Assembly: GCF_023238625.1 (NCBI RefSeq)
Contig: NZ_CP096670.1
Span: forward strand, 1,601,501-1,665,500
Source of the DNA: Agarivorans sp. TSD2052
Lineage (GTDB): Bacteria > Pseudomonadota > Gammaproteobacteria > Enterobacterales > Celerinatantimonadaceae
Length of the DNA stretch: 64,000 nucleotides
Direction of reading: 5' to 3'
The notes under the pieces are model-generated. The model was not told the DNA's origin. It did no database searches and saw only the letters and a list, made by a program, of their open reading frames with translations. Below, piece by piece: positions 1-8,254 of this stretch (position 1 is the first letter of the stretch; every line of letters begins with the position of its first letter). A program made the position numbers and the translations under genes.

Positions 1-224
1 CCGAGCATTGGATCGTTGTATCCGGTACCGCTAGCGTAACCAATGGTGATAAAACTATCATTGTTACTGAAGACCAATCTACCTATATTCCTTTGGGTAC
101 TATCCATGCCTTGGAGAATCCCGGTAAAATAATGCTAGAAATGATTGAAGTACAAACCGGTAGCTATTTGGGTGAAGATGATATCGTTCGATTTGAAGAC
201 CGTTATGGCCGAATCAAAGGTTAA
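1..224 (+). CDS. manC: Mannose-1-phosphate guanylyltransferase / mannose-6-phosphate isomerase, C-terminal end (partial)
   Basis: The window opens inside this gene; 74 codons are visible, in frame from base 3 to a TAA at 222-224. They form the end of the cupin (type II phosphomannose isomerase) domain: [10 protein letters not shown], then [16 protein letters not shown] with the metal-site histidine, and [22 protein letters not shown] at the C terminus, which is nearly invariant in ManC/AlgA/RfbM proteins. The enzyme makes GDP-mannose from mannose-1-phosphate and GTP. It ends 3 bases before the phosphomannomutase start, so the two form an operon. The nucleotidyltransferase domain lies off the window. 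Confidence 0.9.
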   Translation, partial: EHWIVVSGTASVTNGDKTIIVTEDQSTYIPLGTIHALENPGKIMLEMIEVQTGSYLGEDDIVRFEDRYGRIKG

Positions 225-227
225 GAT

Positions 228-1673
228 ATGACAACTGAAAAAAGTATTACAGACAAAGTGCTGGGTGATAGTAACGTTGCTTTTGGTACCAGTGGTGCTC
301 GTGGCTTAGTGACAGACTTTACGCCAGAAGTTTGTGCAGCATTTACTCATGCTTTTATTGACGTAATGCGCCAAGCCTATCAATTTGATACGATTGCTTT
401 AGCTATTGATAATCGTCCAAGCAGTTATGCAATGGCTCAAGCTTGCGCAGCAGCAGCCAAGCAAGCAAATGTGAATGTTGTTTATTGCGGAGTTATTCCC
501 ACCCCTGCATTAGCGTATTCAGCTATGCAACAGCATATTCCGTCAATTATGGTGACGGGGAGTCATATACCATTTGACCGAAATGGCTTAAAGTTTTACC
601 GACCAGACGGCGAAATTGGCAAACAGGACGAATCATCAATACTAACGGCGAAAGTACAGTTTGAACTGCTCGCTGACTTTGCCGAATTGCCGATTGATAA
701 TGATGCTACACAACAATACATTCAGCGTTATACCTCACTTTATTCGCAGAATGGGCAAACGGTAAAGCCATTGGCGGGTAAGCGCATTGGTATATATGAG
801 CATTCTAGTGCGGGGCGAGATTTGTATCCTGACATTTTTACAGCGTTGGGTGCCGAAGTTATTTCTTTAGAACGAACCAATACCTTTGTTCCCATCGATA
901 CAGAAGCGGTAAGTGATGAAGACAAAGTTAAAGCGCGAAATTGGTCTGAACAATATGGTTTTGATGCGATTTTTTCAACAGATGGCGACGGTGACCGCCC
1001 ACTAGTCTCAGATGAAAACGGTGAGTGGTTACGTGGCGATATTCTAGGTTTACTCTGTGCAGATGCGTTACAACTTGACGCACTTGCTGTGCCTGTAAGC
1101 TGTAATACAGCGATTGAATTAAGTGGCAAGTTTTCGCATGTGAGCAGAACTAAAATTGGCTCTCCATATGTTATCGCAGAATTTGATAATTTAGCCACAA
1201 AATATCAGCGTATTGCCGGTTTTGAAGCTAATGGTGGTTTTTTATTAGGTAGTGATATTGATATTAACAATACCGCGCTTAAAAGCTTACCCACTCGCGA
1301 TGCTGTTCTTCCATTTATCGCGTTACTTATCGCTGCCGCCGATAACGGGATTGCTGCTTTAGTGGCAAATTTACCACAGCGTTTTACCGCCAGTGACCGT
1401 ATTCAAAACTTTGCCACAGCCCGTAGTGTATCTATTTTGCAACAAGGTGCTAAAGATCCCCAAAGTTTGCTATCTCATTTGGGTTTTACTGATGTACTGG
1501 TTGACGGTATAGATACCACAGACGGATTAAGAGTGAATTTAACTAACGGCGATGTTATTCATTTACGCCCTTCTGGCAATGCCCCTGAGTTGCGTTGTTA
1601 CGCTGAAGCAAGTAACGAACAAACGGCCTCCAAATATATAAAGCAAGCACTGCAAGAAGTACAAAAACTATAA
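228..1673 (+). CDS. manB: Phosphomannomutase (alpha-D-phosphohexomutase family)
   Basis: The enzyme interconverts mannose-6-phosphate and mannose-1-phosphate in the cytoplasm, feeding ManC and so GDP-mannose and GDP-fucose. Family signatures seen in order: FGTSGARG near the N terminus, the phosphoserine loop as TGSHIP (usually TASHNP; the serine is kept), the Mg loop STDGDGDRP near residue 250, the sugar-binding loop FEANGG near residue 335 and the phosphate-binding RPSGNAPE near residue 455. At 481 aa it is slightly longer than the usual 450-460. It sits 3 bases after manC and is followed by a strong terminator. Specificity for mannose rather than glucose is inferred from the manC neighbour. 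Confidence 0.88.
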   Translation: MTTEKSITDKVLGDSNVAFGTSGARGLVTDFTPEVCAAFTHAFIDVMRQAYQFDTIALAIDNRPSSYAMAQACAAAAKQANVNVVYCGVIPTPALAYSAMQQHIPSIMVTGSHIPFDRNGLKFYRPDGEIGKQDESSILTAKVQFELLADFAELPIDNDATQQYIQRYTSLYSQNGQTVKPLAGKRIGIYEHSSAGRDLYPDIFTALGAEVISLERTNTFVPIDTEAVSDEDKVKARNWSEQYGFDAIFSTDGDGDRPLVSDENGEWLRGDILGLLCADALQLDALAVPVSCNTAIELSGKFSHVSRTKIGSPYVIAEFDNLATKYQRIAGFEANGGFLLGSDIDINNTALKSLPTRDAVLPFIALLIAAADNGIAALVANLPQRFTASDRIQNFATARSVSILQQGAKDPQSLLSHLGFTDVLVDGIDTTDGLRVNLTNGDVIHLRPSGNAPELRCYAEASNEQTASKYIKQALQEVQKL

Positions 1674-1676
1674 TTG

Positions 1677-1714
1677 AAAAAACATAGAGGCAATAAATCC
1701 TCTATGTTTTATTT
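1677..1714 (+). terminator. Rho-independent terminator after manC-manB
   Basis: A 12-bp perfect stem (1679-1690 with 1699-1710) and an 8-base loop. It is A-rich before and T-rich after. It lies 5 bases past the manB stop and 28 bases before the next gene, so it marks the end of the manCB unit. Confidence 0.85.
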
Positions 1715-1742
1715 CGCTTAGCAGAATAACCAAGGAATAATA

Positions 1743-3014
1743 ATGACATTGTTCGTTTTTTGTGGACTGAATAAGGCCCAAAACCAACAAGCCCTGCAAG
1801 ATTACTTAGGCAAAAATGATTCAATTAAATATCTCGGCGCTCAGCAGAGCGATTTGCAACTTCAAACGTGTGCTGAACAAATAGTTGCAGAAACCAATGA
1901 CGCTTCCGCTACTGCCTACGCGTGCATCTTTCAAGGCGAGTTGAGCACACTGGCTAATGCGGCAAACATTTATCAACATTGCCACTTTATTCATTTTTAT
2001 TCTGCGCCAGAGTTTTCATGTATTGATGAAGAGGCCACAAAGGCCTGGGTAGGGGCGAGTAATCAGCTTCTAGATGTACATTTTTCAAACTTACCGCGTT
2101 CAACACTGTTTAACCAACATCAGGTGTTTAACAATACTCAGCAGTGGGGCGATATTTTTAGCCGTTTGTTTAATGTGTCTTTAGCTCATTTTTCACAGAC
2201 AAGCGAAAGCGATTTTGAAGAGCTAATGACAGTGCTCTCGTGTTGTATCCGAATATATAGCAACCAAGAAGTGCAGGCTTTGTACGAACAGCTTGAAAGC
2301 GCCTCATGTTCGCTTAACAAGGCATTTGAGCCAAGCATTAACGCTAGGCAGCAGAACTACCTAACCGAGTTGCAACAGCTAAACGCGCTATCGCAAATAA
2401 AAGCAACGAAGTATTCAGCTCAAATTGAGGATGTAGAGTCTAGTCGAAATGAGCTAAAGGCCGAAAATGAACTTGCACTACTTCAAATCCACCAGCTTCA
2501 AGAAGAGCTAGAGCAAACTTATCTTAAAGAGCGGGACACTCACCAGAAACTTGGCGAAGACAATTACCAGCTGAAACTGGCCGCTGAAGCTAAAGAAGGC
2601 GACCTGCAGGGTGAAGTTAAGCGCCTAGAGTCTCAAATGGCTAGCTTGGAAAGCGAAAGAGAGCTTGCACTTCTGCAAATTCATCAGCTTCAAGAAGAGT
2701 TAGAGCAAGCACATCACAATGCTAGTGGTGTCAGCCAGCAAGCCAATGCAGAGAGTGTAAAACTGCAAAAAAATGCTGAAGTAAAAATATCTGAGTTATC
2801 GACGGAAGTAGCTAAATTAGCGGCCAATAAACGAGAGCTTGAAGCTGAAAATGAATTGGCATTGCTACAAATTCATCAGTTGCAAGAAGAGCTAGAATTT
2901 TACTATGTAAAGTGCCAGCAAGGCGCAGTTTGGACAGCTTTAAAGGGCGTAAAACCTAAAATAGTTCCAAACCATTTACAGCAAAGCATGACTATTATGA
3001 AATTAGTGCACTGA
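1743..3014 (+). CDS. Coiled-coil protein with repeated LALLQIHQLQEELE motif, function unknown
   Basis: I do not recognise the N-terminal domain (about residues 1-215), which begins MTLFVFCGLNKAQN. Residues 215-400 are heptad-rich coiled coil. The block ELALLQIHQLQEELE occurs three times (near residues 240, 310 and 380), each time after a charged linker. This phrase recurs, as I remember, in coiled-coil proteins of polysaccharide loci of marine gammaproteobacteria, but its role is unknown. There is no signal peptide or membrane span. The gene follows the manCB terminator and precedes a glycosyltransferase by 4 bases. A scaffold or chain-length role is only a guess. Confidence 0.6.
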   Translation: MTLFVFCGLNKAQNQQALQDYLGKNDSIKYLGAQQSDLQLQTCAEQIVAETNDASATAYACIFQGELSTLANAANIYQHCHFIHFYSAPEFSCIDEEATKAWVGASNQLLDVHFSNLPRSTLFNQHQVFNNTQQWGDIFSRLFNVSLAHFSQTSESDFEELMTVLSCCIRIYSNQEVQALYEQLESASCSLNKAFEPSINARQQNYLTELQQLNALSQIKATKYSAQIEDVESSRNELKAENELALLQIHQLQEELEQTYLKERDTHQKLGEDNYQLKLAAEAKEGDLQGEVKRLESQMASLESERELALLQIHQLQEELEQAHHNASGVSQQANAESVKLQKNAEVKISELSTEVAKLAANKRELEAENELALLQIHQLQEELEFYYVKCQQGAVWTALKGVKPKIVPNHLQQSMTIMKLVH

Positions 3015-3018
3015 AATA

Positions 3019-4251
3019 ATGGTTTCGCTGTCTAACAAATATTTGGTGGTACTCGACCCTGGTTTAAGAGAGCTAGGCGGGCACCACCCCGCGTCGATTA
3101 AATCGATAGCACAGGCCTCGCAACATTTAACCGATTGTCGCTTATTAGTATATTGTCATCAGCAATGTCCGGCTGGGTTTGCTCAACAATTAGAGGCTGA
3201 GAACGTAGAAGTATTACCGGTGTTTAAAACCGACTTTTATCAGTATTTTTATCATCAGCCCTCACCGCAAGATCTATTAGCGTACATACAGCGATTAGCG
3301 CAAGAGTATTATGATGCGATATCTGATGCTGTTGGCAAATTACCCGAAGCTGAAAAAATCACTTTTTGGTGTCATACCGTAGACTGGCCACACGCGCAAG
3401 CTATTAGCTTAGCGCTTAGCTTGTTAGAAAAAAAATGGGGTAAACCTTGTTTTCTAGATAAGGTGAACATCAATATTTGCCTTATGTACCACCCTTATCG
3501 CCAGTTGGTTGAAAGTGAAACCGCGATTATCAAACAAAAGATGCGCTTTGAAATACCCCTGCGCAGACTGGTTCAGTTTCCTAATGTTGCCTTATATGGC
3601 GCTGATGCCGAAATTATAGGTGTTGCTCAAGGGCTTGCTGGTGGTGAGGTGGGCTTACAACCATGCTTGCTGCTAGGTGATTTAAGTCGAGACCAGGTTA
3701 AATGTATTGATAACGTAAATAAACAAATTATTTTGTATGTTGGCGATGCAAAAGAAAACAAGGGGTTTTGTGAGCTACCAACCATGGTAGAGGGCATATC
3801 ACAACGATACCCCAATTGGCAGATAGTGATACAATACTCGATAAATAAAGAAGCGGTACACTTAGTGACGATAGACCAACACTTACAACTGTTGAATACT
3901 CAGCGCGCCAATCTAACACTTATACGCGGTTTTATAGAGCATAAGCAACTGATGCGCTTGTTTAAGGACAGCTCAATCATAGCATTTAACTATAGTAACG
4001 ACGTGTACCAATACCAAAGCTCAGGTGTTCTTTGGCTAGCTGCTTACTTTAAATTACAGATTATTTGTTTCACTGATACTTGGGTCACTAGAGAAGCAAA
4101 ACGGCTCGGCTTAGCGGTTATTAAGTGGGCATTAAATGACAGATATGTTGGCAGTGCTCCCCAAATGGTTTCTGAACCCAATGAGAACCCATACAGCATA
4201 CAACTGTATACGCCATTATCTCAATGGCTAAAAAAATGTTTGGACGTTTAA
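3019..4251 (+). CDS. Probable GT-B fold glycosyltransferase
   Basis: A 410-aa protein opening with a Rossmann-like strand and glycine loop (YLVVLDPGLRELGGHHP). The second half has a GT4-like nucleotide-sugar half: IILYVGDAKENKGF starts the C-terminal domain, and LTLIRGFIEHKQLMRLFKDSSII followed by YQSSGVLWLAAYFKL matches the donor-binding region. The usual E-x7-E motif of GT4 is not obvious, so it is a divergent member. It starts 4 bases after the coiled-coil gene and is probably co-transcribed. Acceptor and sugar cannot be told from sequence. Confidence 0.6.
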   Translation: MVSLSNKYLVVLDPGLRELGGHHPASIKSIAQASQHLTDCRLLVYCHQQCPAGFAQQLEAENVEVLPVFKTDFYQYFYHQPSPQDLLAYIQRLAQEYYDAISDAVGKLPEAEKITFWCHTVDWPHAQAISLALSLLEKKWGKPCFLDKVNINICLMYHPYRQLVESETAIIKQKMRFEIPLRRLVQFPNVALYGADAEIIGVAQGLAGGEVGLQPCLLLGDLSRDQVKCIDNVNKQIILYVGDAKENKGFCELPTMVEGISQRYPNWQIVIQYSINKEAVHLVTIDQHLQLLNTQRANLTLIRGFIEHKQLMRLFKDSSIIAFNYSNDVYQYQSSGVLWLAAYFKLQIICFTDTWVTREAKRLGLAVIKWALNDRYVGSAPQMVSEPNENPYSIQLYTPLSQWLKKCLDV

Positions 4252-4387
4252 TATTGAATAGTTAACAAGTAAAGTTTTCTAAAAGTACCATGCCTCTAAG
4301 TGCAATGGGGTGAACATAAATGTATAATTTATTCCTGATATTTTTGAAGATAAATAGACGACACAAGGGCTTTAACCAAGGTTGATT

Positions 4388-6397
4388 ATGACTGAACAGC
4401 AAATAAAAACCACGGAGAAATCAGCAGCGTTAGATGTAATTGTTCATTTGGGGGCGGGCAGTGGCCAAATGTTAGACAAATATCTATCAAGTGGTGCTAA
4501 GCAAATATATTTGTATGAAGGCAACCCTGATACTTATGACTCTTTGCTTACAAAGTGCAGTGCTTATTCTAATGTAACAGTGTTCAACCAAATTATTACG
4601 CCTAACCAAGAAGCGACGACCTTCACTTGTATTAAGCCTGCCCAATTCAGCGGCGTTGATACCTCGTGGCTTGACGGAACGTTTAATCAGGCCGCTGAAG
4701 ATAAAAGAATCCCCGCTGAAAAATTTACTATTACACAGTTACTTGAACAACACCCTGAATTAACACAAGAGGCGGTTCAGGCTAAGTTAGTGATAGAACT
4801 CAATGGTATAGAGTGCCAATTGTTAGCCTGTTCAAGCCATGAGCAGCTGAGCAATTTTCAATCTATAGACTTGTATGTTTTTAAACAAAGCCCAAGCGCT
4901 GAATATGAAGAGCAAAAAAACTTAGTGTTAAGCGGCTTATCATATAGCGGTTTTACACTATCAAATTTAAAGCAAGGCCCCTTCTTCAATTTATATCAAT
5001 ATACAAAAAGCACCACGGAATTAAGCCTTGGCTCGGCTTTTATCCAATCTTTACAGTCATTTTTTAGTGAGCCTAAGCAAAAAGAATTTGCTGAATATCA
5101 GCAGCAAGTTATGGAACAGTTTACTGAATTAGCATCTGAAATTGACCAATTAGAATTGGGTAAGCAACAAACCCTAGAGCGCGCTACTACCTTAGAGCAA
5201 GAGTGCAAACAGTTAACGGTGAAACAGGCCGAGCACAGTAAAGAGAAAGCTGACCTAAACAAACGCCTAGAACAACTGCAAGCCAGTGCACAAAGCGACA
5301 AGGAAAATCTTGAATCTCAGGCATCAGCCTTAGAGGCTGACAAGCAACAAGCGATAGAGCGAAATACTCACTTGGTTAAAGAGTGCGAACAGCTAACGGC
5401 GAAGCAAGCCGAGCTCAGTAAAGAGAAAGTTGAACTAAACAAACGCCTAGAACAACTGCAAGCCAGTGGACAAAGCGAAAAGGAAAAGCTTCAATCTCAA
5501 GTATCAGCCTTAGAGGCTGACAAGCAACAAGCACTAGAAAAAAGCACTCGCTTAGTTAAAGAGTGCGAACAGTTAACGGCGAAGCAGGCCGAGCTCAGTA
5601 AAGAGAAAGCTGACCTAAACAAACGCCTAGAACAACTTCAAGCCAGTGCACAAAGCGACAAGGAAAAGCTTGAATCTCAGGTATCAGCCTTAGAGGCTGA
5701 CAAGCAACAATCGATAGAGCGAAATACTCACTTGGCTAAAGAGTGTGAACAATTAACGGCGAAGCAGGCCGAGCTCAGTAAAGAGAAAGCTGACCTAAAC
5801 AAACGCCTAGAACAACTGCAAGCCAGTGCACAAAGCGACAAGGAAAAGCTTGAATCTCAGGTATCAGCCTTAGAGGCTGACAAGCAACAAGCACTAGAAC
5901 GCGTCACTACTGTAGAGCAAGAGTGCGAACAGATAACGTTGAAGCAAGCTGTGCTCAGTGATGAAAAAGCTCAATTGAGTAGGCTATTTGAAGAGCTCAA
6001 GGCCGAGAATATAGCGCAAGAAAAAGAGCAACAACGCCATAATAGTGATTTCGAACAGCTTAAAAGTAGCAGCAAAGCCAAAGAGTCTGAGTTGGTGTCT
6101 AAAGTCTCAAAAATTGAGGCTAATATAGCAAGCTTAACGGCTGAGCATAGTGAACTAAAAACCGAAAACGCTGAACTTACTCGCTCGAGCCGTTTAGGCC
6201 AAAAAATGCTGACCAAATCGCATATTGATCTTGAGCACTTAAGAGAGAAATATGCAGAGAAGTTAGATTCTGAAGCAAATTTAATCGACCTTATAAAAGA
6301 ACTACGCGCCAAGTTAACTGTTGCCTCCCAGTACTATTACCAACTGCAACAAGAGCACCCTGAGTTAATGAATAATGACCACTCTGAAAATGAGTAA
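4388..6397 (+). CDS. FkbM-like methyltransferase domain fused to a long repetitive coiled coil
   Basis: I place the start at ATG 4388, six bases after AAGG, rather than the in-frame TTG at 4382. Residues about 10-180 resemble an FkbM-type SAM methyltransferase: VIVHLGAGSGQMLDKYL is the SAM glycine loop, IYLYEGNPDTYDSLL the acidic strand, and VIELNGIECQLLA the later FkbM signature in a weakened form. Residues about 235-640 are uninterrupted coiled coil, of which about 270 residues are a 60-aa unit repeated four times plus degenerate ends (180-bp DNA repeat). The architecture resembles WbdD-type chain-length proteins, in which a methyltransferase end is joined to a coiled-coil ruler. That parallel is inference; no kinase domain is seen. 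Confidence 0.6.
   Translation: MTEQQIKTTEKSAALDVIVHLGAGSGQMLDKYLSSGAKQIYLYEGNPDTYDSLLTKCSAYSNVTVFNQIITPNQEATTFTCIKPAQFSGVDTSWLDGTFNQAAEDKRIPAEKFTITQLLEQHPELTQEAVQAKLVIELNGIECQLLACSSHEQLSNFQSIDLYVFKQSPSAEYEEQKNLVLSGLSYSGFTLSNLKQGPFFNLYQYTKSTTELSLGSAFIQSLQSFFSEPKQKEFAEYQQQVMEQFTELASEIDQLELGKQQTLERATTLEQECKQLTVKQAEHSKEKADLNKRLEQLQASAQSDKENLESQASALEADKQQAIERNTHLVKECEQLTAKQAELSKEKVELNKRLEQLQASGQSEKEKLQSQVSALEADKQQALEKSTRLVKECEQLTAKQAELSKEKADLNKRLEQLQASAQSDKEKLESQVSALEADKQQSIERNTHLAKECEQLTAKQAELSKEKADLNKRLEQLQASAQSDKEKLESQVSALEADKQQALERVTTVEQECEQITLKQAVLSDEKAQLSRLFEELKAENIAQEKEQQRHNSDFEQLKSSSKAKESELVSKVSKIEANIASLTAEHSELKTENAELTRSSRLGQKMLTKSHIDLEHLREKYAEKLDSEANLIDLIKELRAKLTVASQYYYQLQQEHPELMNNDHSENE
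5161..6000 (+). repeat. 180-bp in-frame tandem repeat inside the coiled-coil gene
   Basis: The unit repeats with exact 180-base spacing at 5221, 5401, 5581 and 5761, with a partial unit before (5161-5220) and a decayed one after (5941-6000). The copies at 5581 and 5761 differ by about one base over their first 120 bases, a sign of recent duplication. Each unit encodes 60 residues of coiled coil, so gain or loss of units keeps the reading frame and changes the rod length. Confidence 0.93.
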
Positions 6398-6408
6398 GGG
6401 GTGCTGTG

Positions 6409-7371
6409 ATGAGTAATAACTTTAATAAGTTTAAACAGCAAATAGATCAAGCTTTAGCACTGGTAGAAAGCGCGGCGGGAGTAGATATACCGCAATTACC
6501 ACAAGAAGCTAACGAGCAGTTTGTGGATACGCAATCTTTGCTTGAAAGGTGTGAGCTTGTTTGTAAACAACATGAAGATAAAAAGCCAACGATAAGAATT
6601 ATTCATCACTTAGCGTGCAGTGGCGGTACCTTAATATCTAAATGTATATCAGCAATGCCTAATGTATATTTATTGAGTGAGGTACATCCTTTTACAGAGC
6701 TTGCTGTTGGGACAGGACAACCCAAATACGCACCATCGGATATAATATCTTTATCAAAATATGCTGGAATTCCTAAGCAAAAAAAATTGGCGGCCAAACT
6801 ATTCAAAAGTGCGATTAGTGAAGTATACAGTCATGTCGAGAGTATGGGGGGCGTTTTAGTATTGAGAGACCATACTCATGCAGATTTTACTACTAATGAA
6901 CCTATACCTGAAAAAAGTGCGCTGTTAGCATTGCTTGAAGATGATTACCAAATTAAATCAGTATTGACTTTGCGTAATCCAATTGATTCTTATGCGTCGT
7001 TAGTAAAAAACGGTTGGGTGCATTTTGAACCAAAAAGTTTTGACGAATATTGTCGGCGACTATTGTTGTTATTAGAGCAGTTTGAACCAGAAAAAATATT
7101 TAAATATGAAGATTTTTTAAACGAGCCACAAGAGCAGATGCAAGCAATAGCTAACGTATTAAATTTGCCGTTTGATGAAAGTTTTGAAGACGTGTTTAGT
7201 ATGTTTAAAGTTACTGGTGATAGTGGCCGGAGCTCTGCTGTGATTGGCAGTAGAGAAAGTTTGGCGGGTGACAGCTTAATGGCCGAAGCTAAAGAGTCAC
7301 TTTATTATAATAAGTTTTTAATAAAAATTGGTAAGTGCAATGAAAATATCGATCGTAACACCATCATTTAA
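6409..7371 (+). CDS. Sulfotransferase family protein
   Basis: I choose ATG 6409, seven bases after AAGGGG, over GTG 6406. After a short helical lead (residues 1-60) comes a PAPS-binding P-loop, RIIHHLACSGGTLISKCI, and later the 3'-phosphate loop VLTLRNPIDSYASLV with the expected Arg and Ser. KYEDFLNEP near residue 230 matches the late sulfotransferase motif. It would move sulfate from PAPS to a sugar hydroxyl. The next gene starts inside its last 32 bases, so translation is coupled. The DNA from here to about 12.2 kb looks more AT-rich than its surroundings. Confidence 0.75.
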   Translation: MSNNFNKFKQQIDQALALVESAAGVDIPQLPQEANEQFVDTQSLLERCELVCKQHEDKKPTIRIIHHLACSGGTLISKCISAMPNVYLLSEVHPFTELAVGTGQPKYAPSDIISLSKYAGIPKQKKLAAKLFKSAISEVYSHVESMGGVLVLRDHTHADFTTNEPIPEKSALLALLEDDYQIKSVLTLRNPIDSYASLVKNGWVHFEPKSFDEYCRRLLLLLEQFEPEKIFKYEDFLNEPQEQMQAIANVLNLPFDESFEDVFSMFKVTGDSGRSSAVIGSRESLAGDSLMAEAKESLYYNKFLIKIGKCNENIDRNTII

Positions 7372-8254
7372 GCGCCTTGATTATTTTGAGGCGACAATTG
7401 ATAGCATAGTAAATCAAGAAGGTGATTTTGAGCTAGAATATATAGTTCAGGATGGTGGAGGGGATGAGAGAATCGCTAGCTTCTTAGAAAGAAAAGCGAC
7501 ACAGATTAAGTTGAAAAATAAAAAAGTAGACTTTAAATACTTTATTGAAAAGGATGATGGAATGTATTCTGCAATCAATAGAGCATTTGCGAGATCTACA
7601 GGTGATATCTTAGCATGGCTTAATACAGATGATATGTATCATCCATTTGCACTTTCTACGGTACATGAAGTTTTTTCAAAGAATGAAGATGTTGATTGGA
7701 TAACAGGGATTCCTAACTCTTATAATATGAGAGGACAACGTGTCGGATTTGACTCTTTTCCCAATAGTTACTCAAGAAAGTTTATACGCGCGGGTTACTA
7801 TGACGTTCAGAACCTTGATTGTGGCTTAAATTGGATACAACAAGAGTCGACTTTCTGGAGAAGAAGTCTGTGGAATAAGGCAGGTCCATTAAATGAAAAT
7901 TTAAAATTAGCAGCAGATTTTCACTTATGGCAACGCTTTGCTAAATATACTGATTTGGTAAAAGTATATTCTTTCCTTGGAGGCTTTAGAAATCATGATA
8001 ATCAACTAACAAATGCCCCAGAAAAATATAAATCAGAGATGCCAATTGTACATGTGCCAGCCGGCCTTAGAGAGCTAAAAATGGCTCTAGACACAGAGCA
8101 TAATGCGAAGGAGAAATATCTAGCATTTAGTGATGAGAGTATGCAGCGTCTTACTGAACGCTTTGGTCTACTTCGCAAAGATTTATGCGGTAGAATTGTA
8201 AAATGGTCTCATGAAAAAAATGAGTGGCAAGTATTTTGGGAAGTCATTCAATGA
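7340..8254 (+). CDS. Glycosyltransferase family 2
   Basis: A 304-aa GT-A enzyme from ATG 7340. It begins KISIVTPSFKRLDYFEATID, continues with EYIVQDGGG (acidic nucleotide-binding strand), and carries the DxD-type site in ILAWLNTDDMYHP near residue 90. WIQQESTFWRR near residue 175 followed by LAADFHLWQRFAKY is the acceptor and catalytic-base region typical of WcaA-like capsule enzymes. It overlaps the sulfotransferase by 32 bases and the next gene by 4 (ATGA). It probably adds one sugar to the lipid-linked glycan at the cytoplasmic face. Confidence 0.85.
   Translation: MKISIVTPSFKRLDYFEATIDSIVNQEGDFELEYIVQDGGGDERIASFLERKATQIKLKNKKVDFKYFIEKDDGMYSAINRAFARSTGDILAWLNTDDMYHPFALSTVHEVFSKNEDVDWITGIPNSYNMRGQRVGFDSFPNSYSRKFIRAGYYDVQNLDCGLNWIQQESTFWRRSLWNKAGPLNENLKLAADFHLWQRFAKYTDLVKVYSFLGGFRNHDNQLTNAPEKYKSEMPIVHVPAGLRELKMALDTEHNAKEKYLAFSDESMQRLTERFGLLRKDLCGRIVKWSHEKNEWQVFWEVIQ

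Noticed and set aside
740-1198. 152-codon minus-strand frame inside manB
   Set aside because: It is a shadow of the phosphomannomutase coding frame; composition is unlike a protein and no start signal is present.
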